Positions 44,716 to 56,624 of a stretch of 64,000 nt of DNA are shown piece by piece. The notes beneath the pieces are model-generated. The model was given only the letters and a program-made list of their open reading frames with translations. It did not search any database and was not told where the DNA came from. The stretch covers positions 753,488 through 817,487 of the forward strand of contig SIJG01000062.1 of the NCBI GenBank assembly GCA_023374025.1. The letters are read 5' to 3'. The stretch comes from Heterodera schachtii. Taxonomy: Eukaryota > Nematoda > Chromadorea > Rhabditida > Heteroderidae. How positions within the stretch are numbered: the first letter of the stretch is position 1; each line of letters starts with the position of its first letter. The translations under genes were made by a program, and so were the position numbers.

Positions 44716-45187
44716 AATGACATTTGTTGGACTCGTAAACTGGCACGGGACGGGTGAAATGTCGTGGTGATTGAACGCCTACTTAGAAACCCAAAAACAA
44801 CAGTTCCACAAGAGTGATTTACTGGGATTAAAGCTTTATTGTCCGAATACATTCATACAACATATTTATGTACACATAATGATTGGGTGTTGCATTGGAG
44901 CACATACAAATACAATACAATATATAGGACATACATACATATATCATTACAACAATTACAATGGTTTGATCACTGATATGGACAGCGCATAAAGCTTATC
45001 ACGGACAACAGATCAGAGGGTGATAAAGCACATACAAATGATATAATTTGGGGAGGGGGGAAACAGCGTCATATTGGGGGGATCAGCAGCAGTTAGAATG
45101 GGAGAAGCGTTTGTTGCTCGAAGTCCATCGTTCGTTCGTTCATCCGCGGGGGCCGTCCTCGAGTCGATCATTGTTCACCGCTGGGGC

Positions 45188-45736
45188 TCACGCTTTCTGC
45201 TTCTTGTCCTTCTTGGAGCCGCCGCCCGCCGATGCCCTGGCCCCTTTGGCGGTGTAAATCATGCCACAGTACTGAAAAGGAAATGGGAAACAAATTAGAC
45301 ACAAAACGAACACGAACGGAGGCAAAAGCGGGCCAACTAAACCATTCTACTAGTCATGGAACGATGAAATTTGGGGTTTTCGGGTCCGAAATTGGTCAAA
45401 ATGAACGTTGTATATGTTAATGGCATTTCTGAAAAGCCTCAAAACAAATTTTCGGATTCTAAATTTTGGTTTCGTCTCACACCAGCAAAAAACACGCTGA
45501 AAGTAAGCCAAATTCATTTTCCGTGCTTTTATGAGTCTTGAATTTACACTACTTGAAAGCTCAATCCCGAGAAAGGTTGTCCATTGTTTTAAGGACAAAC
45601 AATTAAATTAAGAATGAATACAAATTTGATTGGGACTCAAAAAATGCAGCAACAAAACAAATTCCCCCACCCTCAAACCCACCGCTCCACCGCCGAACGC
45701 AACCGCAGCCACGAACATGTAGAAGAGGAAGCCCAT
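45188..45736 (-). CDS. 49-residue membrane micropeptide, copy A
   Basis: Two exons, 45736-45671 and 45271-45188, joined in frame across a 399-base intron. The product starts MGFLFYMFVAAVAFGGGAVG, a single membrane helix, and continues LRYCGMIYTAKGARAS and GGGSKKDKKQKA, a lysine-rich tail likely in the cytosol. The KKDKKQKA ending is of the sort that could keep a protein in the ER, an inference. The two-exon structure with clean splice sites and preservation in copy B support a gene; I cannot name the family. The open frame that reads through the donor is not the best model. Confidence 0.55.
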
Positions 45737-46661
45737 TGTGTTGTTGGAGAGCAGCAGCAGCAGAAGTGATCGGAGTCGACGTGTGCACGGGCGATGGATG
45801 TGCTGTGTTGAAGCGTTGCGCAATTGTCGTCGTTGCTGATTGTTTGTTGTTGTTGTCGCTGTGAAGGGAATGAGTGACCAACCGACATTTTCCCTCCTTT
45901 TATAAACAATTTCAGTCGAAGTTTTGCCTTTAAAATTTTTAGGTAGTTCTTTGCGCCAATGTCTATTTAAAGGACGCTTTTCTCACCCGATTGCTCCATT
46001 TTAATTTGGTCTTACATACTTTTTTGGCATTTATTTGAATGCAAAACCATCCTTTCTGTTAAGCTCTTCTAATCTTTTTTCGGCGTTTCGAAGTACATTT
46101 TTCGCCAAAAATGTGACTAGGTGTGGATTTTTAGTTACGAAAATCCCAAATTGGCAATTAACAAATTAGTTACGAAGATTGGCAAAAAAAAAAAGCATAT
46201 TTCAATTTTCAAATTGGTTGGTTGGGTTGGCCCCCGTTTTTCCTCCATTTCCATTCGTTTTCTGCTGTTTATTACATGCACACGTCAGCAACACCAACAA
46301 CAACGGCAGTTTTCGGTCTCCTCTGAAAGTGTAACAGAATTTTTCGGAATTTCCCAACGGCAAGAGAAACAAGAGAAATTCAAAATCCAAATTTTTGAAT
46401 TTTTTACTGATTGAAGGTATAAAAATTCTTAGCAACCGCCGTTTTTCAATTTGATGTCACCAAATTGTCATTTGCACAATTTTGAGCCATAAATTTGATT
46501 TTTCACGGGGTCTGAGTTATTGAATTTACCGGGATGATATTTGTACGGTTTTAGGGGGGTCCGTGTCAGGTTTTAGCTTTATTTTTAGGGCTTTGCTTGC
46601 TTAAACAAGGAATACCAAATGCAGGCCCTAAAACATGGTTTTCAGTCTCAATTACCGATTA

Positions 46662-47040
46662 AATGACATTTGTTAGACTCGTAAACTGGCACGGGACGGG
46701 TGAAATGTCGTGGTGATTGAACGCCTACTTAGAAACCCAAAAACAACAGTTCCACAAGAGTGATTTACTGGGATTAAAGCTTTATTGTCCGAATACATTC
46801 ATACAACATATTTATGTACACATAATGATTGGGTGTTGCATTGGAGCACATACAAATACAATACAATATATAGGACATACATACATATATCATTACAACA
46901 ATTACAATGGTTTGATCACTGATATGGACAGCGCATAAAGCTTATCACGGACAACAGATCAGAGGGTGATAAAGCACATACAAATGATATAATTTGGGGA
47001 GGGGGGAAACAGCGTCATATTGGGGGGATCAGCAGCAGTT
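46662..47040. repeat. Direct repeat shared by the two gene 3' flanks (also 44716-45098)
   Basis: From AATGACATTTGTTAGACTCG to ATCAGCAGCAGTTAG this block equals 44716-45098 apart from single bases. Here it contains the last codons and 3' flank of the PAF-acetylhydrolase-like gene. The other copy lies just downstream of the micropeptide gene. It also holds AATGACAT as a single copy, the unoccupied target of the foldback element. Confidence 0.88.
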
Positions 47041-48971
47041 AGCCACGCCGCTGTCATTGGCCACTTTGCGCTCCTCCTCCGCGGACACCGCCTGCTGTTG
47101 TTCCGCTTCCACAAGGGGGGCCGCCTCGTCCAATTTGACCTGAATTAGGGCACAGTGTTTAGACGGGGAAAAAATTGCAATTTCATAAAATTTTCGGCGA
47201 AAATAAAAAAACATTAGTAAAAGGTGGGGAAATTAAGAAAAAATATTTTTTGAAAACATGTGTGTGTGAAAACAATTTTTCCAAATTGTTAAAGGCGCCC
47301 CAAATGGCCATCCAACATGCCCACCACCACCAATTCACCTGCGGAATGTCCGTCCCTTCCACCACAAAAGCCGCGTATTTCTCCGCCACCAAACGACGCA
47401 AACGGTCCAACGCGGAGGCATTGCTGTAAATTTGGGGAAATTTGACAAAATGCATGGATTTCAAATTAAAGGTAATGCCCTGTTTTTCACCTTCTCGCCA
47501 CTTCGTCCTGCTCCCCTTGCTCAGTCCGCACATCGCTTTGCCCTCCTCCTCCTCTCTCGTTTGACTCCTTCTCTCCTTCCTCTTCGTTTTCTTCCTCTTC
47601 CAACTCGTCTTCTTCACCTTCTTCATCTTCCGTGTCCTCCTCGTCCTCCTTCTGTTGTTGCTGGTGCAGAAATTGCGACTCCAAGAACTGCAGAACCATC
47701 TCGAGCACGGCTGTGCCGGTCAACAGCGGGTCCAAGTCGCCCTGAACGCCGATGTAACGGGCGACACGGCCAGGCACCAGGAAGCCAAAGTCGCTGAACG
47801 ATTGGTGCACAATGTCCCTGAAAAGGAAACAAATGTTCAATAAATATGAGCGAGCAATTCGGGGAATGCCAAAAAGAGTGGGTGAATTCTTTGTTTTTAC
47901 ACGGACCAATTTGCAATGAACAGGGTAGAAAAAATTAGAAATAACCGAAAATTTTTTGTTTCTAAACAAGAAAATATGTATATTTTTTGCTTCTCCCACC
48001 ACTCACTTTATCGTGAACATCATTCGGCTGTCCGTGTTGATGACACTCGGCTGTGCAGTTGCTGCTGTCGTTGCGGCGCCGTCCTGCGACTGTTGCTGCG
48101 GTGCCGTCGTTGTTGTCGTCTCCGTTGCTGTTTTGTCGTCATTGGTGGCAGTGGTCGCTTTCGCCAACAGTCGCTGCATTCGTCGCACATTGCGTGGCCA
48201 TTGCCATTTGCTGGCGTTGAGCATCAGCACGGGCTAAAAAAGTGGGGAAAGGCGATGAGCAAAAAAAAAACTTCCGAAATTTTCTGGATACGGGCCAAAT
48301 TTATTTTTTGCACAAAAATGGGTTTTATTGGCGCGGGTTCGAATCCCATTGGGTGTGTGTGGTCGTGCATTTTCGTCCAGCCGATGAAGGGGAAAGAAGA
48401 CAAATTTTGAATTTGAACAAATTTTTAACAAAATTTCCAGTGGCGCCTATCGGCACCCTTCCGCCGTTCCTCAAAATTTTTTTCCAAAAAATCGCATTTC
48501 ACACACCTGCACAGTCGCCGGATACATTCGTCGTTCCACCGGGTACAGCCAGGCGTCGAGCAGCACACAGGCGTTGAACAGCGACGGATATTCGGCACAT
48601 GCGGACAGCGACGAGGCGGCGCCAAAACTGTGGCCCATGCACACGCAGCGGTCCAAAGCGAGACGATTCTGACAAAACGGGAGGGAATTTTCCATTTTTT
48701 ACAAATTTTTCTAAAAAAATGCTGCAAATTTTAATGAATTTTCGAAAAATGTTTCATTTTCATTTATTTCCCCCCATTTTCCACTCACTTTGAATTGTGC
48801 CCAATCGAAAGTTTGGCCGAGCAGAATTTGCTGTTGTCCAAATTGGCGGTCGTTGTTGTTGTCCGTCGTCACATTTTGCAGCAAATTGGAGAAGTTCATC
48901 TTGACCATGCTCATGCCCTGGTAATTTGCCAACCCAACCATGTACTCGGTGTCCGGGCGCCAACGCATGAA
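47029..48971 (-). CDS. PAF-acetylhydrolase-like alpha/beta hydrolase, N-terminally truncated, copy A
   Basis: Six minus-strand exons: 48971-48789, 48668-48507, 48233-48007, 47817-47491, 47423-47339 and 47139-47029. Motifs are FMRWRPDTEYMVGLANYQG, FDWAQFK, CMGHSFGAASSLSAC (GxSxG nucleophile Ser), CVLLDAWLYPV (Asp) and DIVHQSFSDFGFLVPGRVAR (His), so the catalytic triad of the plasma/type II PAF-AH (PLA2G7) family is present. Such enzymes release the sn-2 acyl group from platelet-activating factor and oxidised phospholipids. The first exon starts at a splice acceptor, but no upstream exon is found. The segment that normally carries the SHGLG oxyanion loop between the first exon and GHSFG is absent. 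Insertions include a Thr/Gln/Ala-rich stretch after RRMQRLLAKA and a long Glu/Asp-rich stretch. It may be a decaying or repurposed gene. Confidence 0.72.
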
Positions 48972-48999
48972 CTGAAAAAGTGGGAGAATGGCACCGAGA

Positions 49000-50640
49000 A
49001 AAGGGGAGGGGAAAGAGGGGGGGGGGGGGACGATGCTGTGGTGAATGGTTCGAGAGGACGGACATATCTCCACCCTCAAATTTGAATTTACATCGATCGC
49101 TTGAGGGAAGACATAGGGTTTTCAAAGGGGGGGGGGGGAAATCAGAAAAAGTTTGGTCGACTTTTACAAAAGTTAATGACGGTTTTTTGTCTCGAAAAAC
49201 TAAGAGGATTCAGTCTTTTTACCGAAAAGAGTACACAGGGGGTGAAATATGTAAACAAATGAAAAAACATTGGGATGCAACAAAATGAAAATTTACCCCA
49301 AGAGACGACATATTTATAAGGTTTTTTTGGTTCACAGGTGTGCACGATGGGTCAACTCCACTGTGCAGAGAAAAGCCTAGCACATACTATCTCGTCGTTG
49401 CTTTTTTTCTTTGTAATTTCTCTCACTTTGGCGTACTATCTCTTTGTTTTAATTATGTAAAAATAAATTTTTTTTTTCTGCTTGTTACATAAATCCACAA
49501 CAAATTTTGCATATAGGTAATAGAGAAAAAAATTCTGAATTATTTATTTATTTTCTATCCAATTTTAAAGTTATTTGGTGATGGAATTTTGCATTTCTTT
49601 TTCTCTCGTTTTGAGCTTTTGTTTTAGTTTAATTTGTTTATGCATTTTTTAAAATTGAAAGTTTTTTAGGTTTTGGTCCCTTCTCTTTTTTAAAGCAACA
49701 AAATGTTTATAATAATACATAATTTTACAAATATTTTATCAACATATGTATGTATAAAAATTGTCTTATAATTGAAATTTTTTGCCTTCTCTGATAATTT
49801 TGATAAATGATAATAAATGTTCCCCCAAAAATGACTGGTAAATATAAAAAACAAAGGTGAGAGGGATAAAAGAGAGACAAAACACACTCATACATTTGGT
49901 GGACTCTTACAAATTTCTTTGAATCTGCCGCTTTGGATTGATTGACTGACAAGTCCAATAATTGTGCCGTTGGGCGCACCCAAAATTTGATAAGAAAATT
50001 AATAGCGAAAATGAATTATTTGTTTTATTTTTTCAATTCAAAAAAATTTCGACATTTTATTTTTCTGTTGCTTTCCATTTCAATCCTCCAATATTTCGTC
50101 TCCAAATTGTTTTTTCCAGTTTGAAATGCTTTTTCTATCAATTTTCAGCATTTCAGCTTTTGACTTGTCACTCATTTTTGGATTTTCTCTTTTTATCTGC
50201 CAATAAATTTTATTTTTACTATTTTTTCTTTCTCCGTTATTTTACAGCAAATTCCAAATTGTTTTGTTGGATTAATAAGGCGGATTCGTCCGGCAACGGA
50301 TCTTGAATCCTAATTCTGCAAATGAATTCGCGAAATTGAATCGCCCCGGTTAATGCTCCTATTCTGGGATTTTTCTCCTCAAAAAATCTTACAAAGCTTT
50401 ATTCTGTTGATTATAATTTACTTTTAACCAGTTTTTCCATTGGATTTTTTTTAAATAAAATTTTAAAATAAAAAAATTTTGAAAATTACCGATTACGGGA
50501 AATTACGGCCTTTTTGGACCCCCCTAATTACGGATTTCCGTAACTAGGAAAACGCCGTAATTACGGATTACGGGTTTCCGTAATTGAAAATCCAGTTGTG
50601 TGCAGCACTGATTCATACAAAATCGCCCGCCCTCTGCTGA
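49000..50640. other. AT-rich spacer of unit A
   Basis: Begins with two G runs (49019-49029 and 49127-49138) bounding about 100 bases that are missing from unit B. The rest is AT-rich. At 50487-50590 repeated TTACGG/CCGTAA motifs in both orientations form a small palindromic cluster, repeated at 58302-58405. No gene is supported. Confidence 0.55.
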
Positions 50641-50652
50641 TTGAATGCATGG

Positions 50653-51810
50653 ATATGGCCCAGAGCCGAAAATGGTCGAAATATATACCAATCGATAGCT
50701 CTCGGTCTGTAATGGAAGAATCCGAAAGAATTTTTTGCGGAAACCAATCCCTGAAGAGTTACAGACCCGGGACTGAAATGGCCAAATGCCTTTGGGACTG
50801 AACCGTCCACAACTCAAAACGCATGGAATTGCGACAAAATTGATATCAATCGATTCCGCACAGTCTGCTAATTAAGAATCCGAAAGAATTTTTGGGTAAA
50901 AAAGAAATTGAAAAAAGTTATGGGTCCTCAAAAATCTCAAAAAATGACTTTGATTAAAAAATTAATTTAGGCGAGCCAAAAAAACGAAAAACACTTCAGG
51001 TTTTTGAACCAAATGCCTTTGGGACTGAACCGTCCACAACTCAAAACGCATGGAATTGCGACAAAATTGATATCAATCGATTCCGCACAGTCTGCTAATT
51101 AAGAATCCGAAAGAATTTTTGGGTAAAAAAGAAATTGAAAAAAGTTATGGGTCCTCAAAAATCTCAAAAAATGACTTTGATTAAAAAATTAATTTAGGCG
51201 AGCCAAAAAAACGAAAAACACTTCAGGTTTTTGAACTTCGCAAAAGGGAGCATGCGAAGACGGAGCAAGTAGTGGGGCGAGACGGAGGGCGGAGGAAAAA
51301 TTCTGACGAGCGCCACAGGCGGTTGACTGCGGGGGCCCGAAGGGCCCCCGCCAATCAGTCAACCGCCTGCGGATCACGCGCGGACTTCTTCCGTAGCCCG
51401 TAGCCTCGCCCCACCTACTGGCCGCCGTAGTCGAGTGTGCGGCGGTTTTTTAGCGCAATAGGAAAAATTAAATTTTCAAATTATAGACGGTTTTTCTAGT
51501 GTCATTTTTCTAGGTTTTGGGAACCCATAACTTCGGTTATTTTCATTTTTGTCCAAAAATTCTTTCGGATTCATAATTTAGGAGCCTAGAGGAATCGAGT
51601 GATATCAATTTTGTCGCAATTCCATGCGTTTTGAGTGGTGGACGGTTCAGTCCCAAAGGCATTTGGCCATTTCAGTCCCGGGTCTATAACTCTTCAGGGA
51701 TTGGTTTCCGCAAAAAAATTCTTTCGGATTCTTCCCTTACAGACCGAGAGCTATCGATTGGTATATAGTTCGACCATTTTGGGCTCTGGGCCATATGATC
51801 AATATTTTCC
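50653..51810. mobile_element. Foldback element, unit B (left end clipped)
   Basis: Same as 43556-44715. The first 14 bases of the element and its left AATGACAT are missing because the tandem duplication junction falls inside the left arm; the right duplication AATGACAT remains at 51811-51818. Confidence 0.86.
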
Positions 51811-52282
51811 AATGACATTTGTTGGACTCGTAAACTGGCACGGGACGGGTGAAATGTCGTGGTGATTGAACGCCTACTTAGAAACCCAAAAACAACAGTT
51901 CCACAAGAGTGATTTACTGGGATTAAAGCTTTATTGTCCGAATACATTCATACAACATATTTATGTACACATAATGATTGGGTGTTGCATTGGAGCACAT
52001 ACAAATACAATACAATATATAGGACATACATACATATATCATTACAACAATTACAATGGTTTGATCACTGATATGGACAGCGCATAAAGCTTATCACGGA
52101 CAACAGATCAGAGGGTGATAAAGCACATACAAATGATATAATTTGGGGAGGGGGGAAACAGCGTCATATTGGGGGGATCAGCAGCAGTTAGAATGGGAGA
52201 AGCGTTTGTTGCTCGAAGTCCATCGTTCGTTCGTTCATCCGCGGGGGCCGTCCTCGAGTCGATCATTGTTCACCGCTGGGGC

Positions 52283-52831
52283 TCACGCTTTCTGCTTCTT
52301 GTCCTTCTTGGAGCCGCCGCCCGCCGATGCCCTGGCCCCTTTGGCGGTGTAAATCATGCCACAGTACTGAAAAGGAAATGGGAAACAAATTAGACACAAA
52401 ACGAACACGAACGGAGGCAAAAGCGGGCCAACTAAACCATTCTACTAGTCATGGAACGATGAAATTTGGGGTTTTCGGGTCCGAAATTGGTCAAAATGAA
52501 CGTTGTATATGTTAATGGCATTTCTGAAAAGCCTCAAAACAAATTTTCGGATTCTAAATTTTGGTTTCGTCTCACACCAGCAAAAAACACGCTGAAAGTA
52601 AGCCAAATTCATTTTCCGTGCTTTTATGAGTCTTGAATTTACACTACTTGAAAGCTCAATCCCGAGAAAGGTTGTCCATTGTTTTAAGGACAAACAATTA
52701 AATTAAGAATGAATACAAATTTGATTGGGACTCAAAAAATGCAGCAACAAAACAAATTCCCCCACCCTCAAACCCACCGCTCCACCGCCGAACGCAACCG
52801 CAGCCACGAACATGTAGAAGAGGAAGCCCAT
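52283..52831 (-). CDS. 49-residue membrane micropeptide, copy B
   Basis: Exons 52831-52766 and 52366-52283 encode the same peptide as copy A (45188-45736). A small indel just upstream of the start codon (GTGTTGATTGG for GTGTTGTTGG) does not touch the coding part, which fits selection on this short frame or simply recent duplication. Confidence 0.55.
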
Positions 52832-54124
52832 TGTGTTGATTGGAGAGCAGCAGCAGCAGAAGTGATCGGAGTCGACGTGTGCACGGGCGATGGATGTGCT
52901 GTGTTGAAGCGTTGCGCAATTGTCGTCGTTGCTGATTGTTTGTTGTTGTTGTCGCTGTGAAGGGAATGAGTGACCAACCGACATTTTCCCTCCTTTTATA
53001 AACAATTTCAGTCGAAGTTTTGCCTTTAAAATTTTTAGGTAGTTCTTTGCGCCAATGTCTATTTAAAGGACGCTTTTCTCACCCGATTGCTCCATTTTAA
53101 TTTGGTCTTACATACTTTTTTGGCATTTATTTGAATGCAAAACCATCCTTTCTGTTAAGCTCTTCTAATCTTTTTTCGGCGTTTCGAAGTACGTTTTTCG
53201 CCAAAAATGTGACTAGGTGTGGATTTTTAGTTACGAAAATCCCAAATTGGCAATTAACAAATTAGTTACGAAGATTGGCAAAAAAAAAAGCATATTTCAA
53301 TTTTCAAATTGGTTGGTTGGGTTGGCCCCCGTTTTTCCTCCATTTCCATTCGTTTTCTGCTGTTTATTACATGCACACGTCAGCAACACCAACAACAGCG
53401 GCAGTTTTCGGTCTCCTCTGAAAGTGTAACAGAATTTTTCGGAATTTCCCAACGGCAAGAGAAACAAGAGAAATTCAAAATCCAAATTTTTGAATTTTTT
53501 ACTGATTGAAGGTACAAAAATTCTTAGCAACCGCCGTTTTTCAATTTGATGTCACCAAATTGTCATTTGCACAATTTTGAGCCATAAATTTGATTTTTCA
53601 CGGGGTCTGAGTTATTGAATTTACCGGGATGATATTTGTACGGTTTTAGGGGGGTCCGTGTCAGGTTTTAGCTTTATTTTTAGGGCTTTTGCTTGCTTAA
53701 ACAAGGAATACCAAATGCAGGCCCTAAAACATGGTTTTCAGTCTCAATTACCGATTAAATGACATTTGTTAGACTCGTAAACTGGCACGGGACGGGTGAA
53801 ATGTCGTGGTGATTGAACGCCTACTTAGAAACCCAAAAACAACAGTTCCACAAGAGTGATTTACTGGGATTAAAGCTTTATTGTCCGAATACATTCATAC
53901 AACATATTTATGTACACATAATGATTGGGTGTTGCATTGGAGCACATACAAATACAATACAATATATAGGACATACATACATATATCATTACAACAATTA
54001 CAATGGTTTGATCACTGATATGGACAGCGCATAAAGCTTATCACGGACAACAGATCAGAGGGTGATAAAGCACATACAAATGATATAATTTGGGGAGGGG
54101 GGAAACAGCGTCATATTGGGGGGA

Positions 54125-56066
54125 TCAGCAGCAGTTAGCCACGCCGCTGTCATTGGCCACTTTGCGCTCCTCCTCCGCGGACACCGCCTGCTGTTGTTCC
54201 GCTTCCACAAGGGGGGCCGCCTCGTCCAATTTGACCTGAATTAGGGCACAGTGTTTAGACGGGGAAAAAATTGCAATTTCATAAAATTTTCGGCGAAAAT
54301 AAAAAAACATTAGTAAAAGGTGGGGAAATTAAGAAAAAATATTTTTTGAAAACATGTGTGTGTGAAAACAATTTTTCCAAATTGTTAAAGGCGCCCCAAA
54401 TGGCCATCCAACATGCCCACCACCACCAATTCACCTGCGGAATGTCTGTCCCTTCCACCACAAAAGCCGCGTATTTCTCCGCCACCAAACGACGCAAACG
54501 GTCCAACGCGGAGGCATTGCTGTAAATTTGGGGAAATTTGACAAAATGCATGGATTTCAAATTAAAGGTAATGCCCTGTTTTTCACCTTCTCGCCACTTC
54601 GTCCTGCTCCCCTTGCTCAGTCCGCACATCGCTTTGCCCTCCTCCTCCTCTCTCGTTTGACTCCTTCTCTCCTTCCTCTTCGTTTTCTTCCTCTTCCAAC
54701 TCGTCTTCTTCACCTTCTTCATCTTCCGTGTCCTCCTCGTCCTCCTTCTGTTGTTGCTGGTGCAGAAATTGCGACTCCAAGAACTGCAGAACCATCTCGA
54801 GCACGGCTGTGCCGGTCAACAGCGGGTCCAAGTCGCCCTGAACGCCGATGTAACGGGCGACACGGCCAGGCACCAGGAAGCCAAAGTCGCTGAACGATTG
54901 GTGCACAATGTCCCTGAAAAGGAAACAAATGTTCAATAAATATGAGCGAGCAATTCGGGGAATGCCAAAAGAGTGGGTGAATTCTTTGTTTTTACACGGA
55001 CCAATTTGCAATGAACAGGGTAGAAAAAATTAGAAATAACCGAAAATTTTTTGTTTCTAAACAAGAAAATATGTATATTTTTTGCTTCTCCCACCACTCA
55101 CTTTATCGTGAACATCATTCGGCTGTCCGTGTTGATGACACTCGGCTGTGCAGTTGCTGCTGTCGTTGCGCCGCCGTCCTGCGACTGTTGCTGCGGTGCC
55201 GTCGTTGTTGTCGTCTCCGTTGCTGTTTTGTCGTCATTGGTGGCAGTGGTCGCTTTCGCTAACAGTCGCTGCATTCGTCGCACATTGCGTGGCCATTGCC
55301 ATTTGCTGGCGTTGAGCATCAGCACGGGCTAAAAAAGTGGGGAAAGGCGATGAGCAAAAAAAAAACTTCCGAAATTTTCTGGATACGGGCCAAATTTATT
55401 TTTTGCACAAAAATGGGTTTTATTGGCGCGGGTTCGAATCCCATTGGGTGTGTGTGGTCGTGCATTTTCGTCCAGCCGATGAAGGGGAAAGAAGACAAAT
55501 TTTGAATTTGAACAAATTTTTAACAAAATTTCCAGTGGCGCCTATCGGCACCCTTCCGCCGTTCCTCAAAATTTTTTTCCAAAAAATCGCATTTCACACA
55601 CCTGCACAGTCGCCGGATACATTCGTCGTTCCACCGGGTACAGCCAGGCGTCGAGCAGCACACAGGCGTTGAACAGCGACGGATATTCGGCACATGCGGA
55701 CAGCGACGAGGCGGCGCCAAAACTGTGGCCCATGCACACGCAGCGGTCCAAAGCGAGACGATTCTGACAAAACGGGAGGGAATTTTCCATTTTTTACAAA
55801 TTTTTCTAAAAAAATGCTGCAAATTTTAATGAATTTTCGAAAAATGTTTCATTTTCATTTATTTCCCCCCATTTTCCACTCACTTTGAATTGTGCCCAAT
55901 CGAAAGTTTGGCCGAGCAGAATTTGCTGTTGTCCAAATTGGCGGTCGTTGTTGTTGTCCGTCGTCACATTTTGCAGCAAATTGGAGAAGTTCATCTTGAC
56001 CATGCTCATGCCCTGGTAATTTGCCAACCCAACCATGTACTCGGTGTCCGGGCGCCAACGCATGAA
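54125..56066 (-). CDS. PAF-acetylhydrolase-like hydrolase, N-terminally truncated, copy B
   Basis: All six exons of copy A are present with offset about 7095. The GHSFG, LLDAW and VHQSF elements are kept. One substitution in the Ala/Thr-rich insertion (GCGCCGCCG for GCGGCGCCG near 55171) and one near 54447 are the main differences. The N-terminal exons are missing here too, so the truncation is older than the duplication or lies in a shared ancestor. Confidence 0.72.
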
Positions 56067-56624
56067 CTGAAAAAGTGGGAGAATGGCACCGAGAAAAGGG
56101 GAGGGGAAAGAGGGGGGGAGGAAAAGGTTTTCAAAGGGGGGGGGGAAATCAGAAAAAGTTTGGTCGACTTTTACAAAAGTTAATGACGGTTTTTTGTCTC
56201 GAAAAACTAAGAGGATTCAGTCTTTTTACCGAAAAGAGTACACAGGGGGTGAAATATGTAAACAAATGAAAAAACAATTGGATACAACAAAATGAAAATT
56301 AACCCCAAGAGACGACATATTTATAAGGTTTTTTTGGTTCACAGGTGTGCACGATGGGTCAACTCCACTGTGCAGAGAAAAGCCTAGCACATACTATCTC
56401 GTCGTTGCTTTTTTTCTTTGTAATTTCTCTCACTTTGGCGTACTATCTCTTTGTTTTAATTATGTAAAAATAATTTTTTTTTTCTTCTTGTTACATAAAT
56501 TCACAACAAATTTTGCATATAGGTAATAGAGAAAAAAATTCTGAATTATTTATTTATTTTCTATCCAATTTTAAAGTTATTTGGTGATGGAATTTTGCAT
56601 TTCTTTTTCTCTCGTTTTGAGCTT

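Larger units (their letters stand above)
43556..50652. repeat. 7.1-kb tandem duplication, unit A
   Basis: Sequence from ATATGGCCCAGAGCCG at 43556 recurs at 50653 with an offset of about 7095 and stays almost identical to the end. It carries the foldback element, the micropeptide gene and the PAF-acetylhydrolase-like gene. Confidence 0.93.

Noticed and set aside
47183..47626. 147-codon minus-strand frame rich in Lys/Arg/Glu
   Set aside because: It is an out-of-frame reading through the acidic PAF-AH exon and the next intron; the spliced frame explains the locus better.
47432..47797. 121-codon plus-strand frame rich in Leu/Pro
   Set aside because: Antisense of the Glu-rich exon of the PAF-AH-like gene.
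48330..48370. tRNA gene
   Set aside because: Only the T-arm/B-box is present; no D-arm, anticodon arm or acceptor pairing could be found around it.
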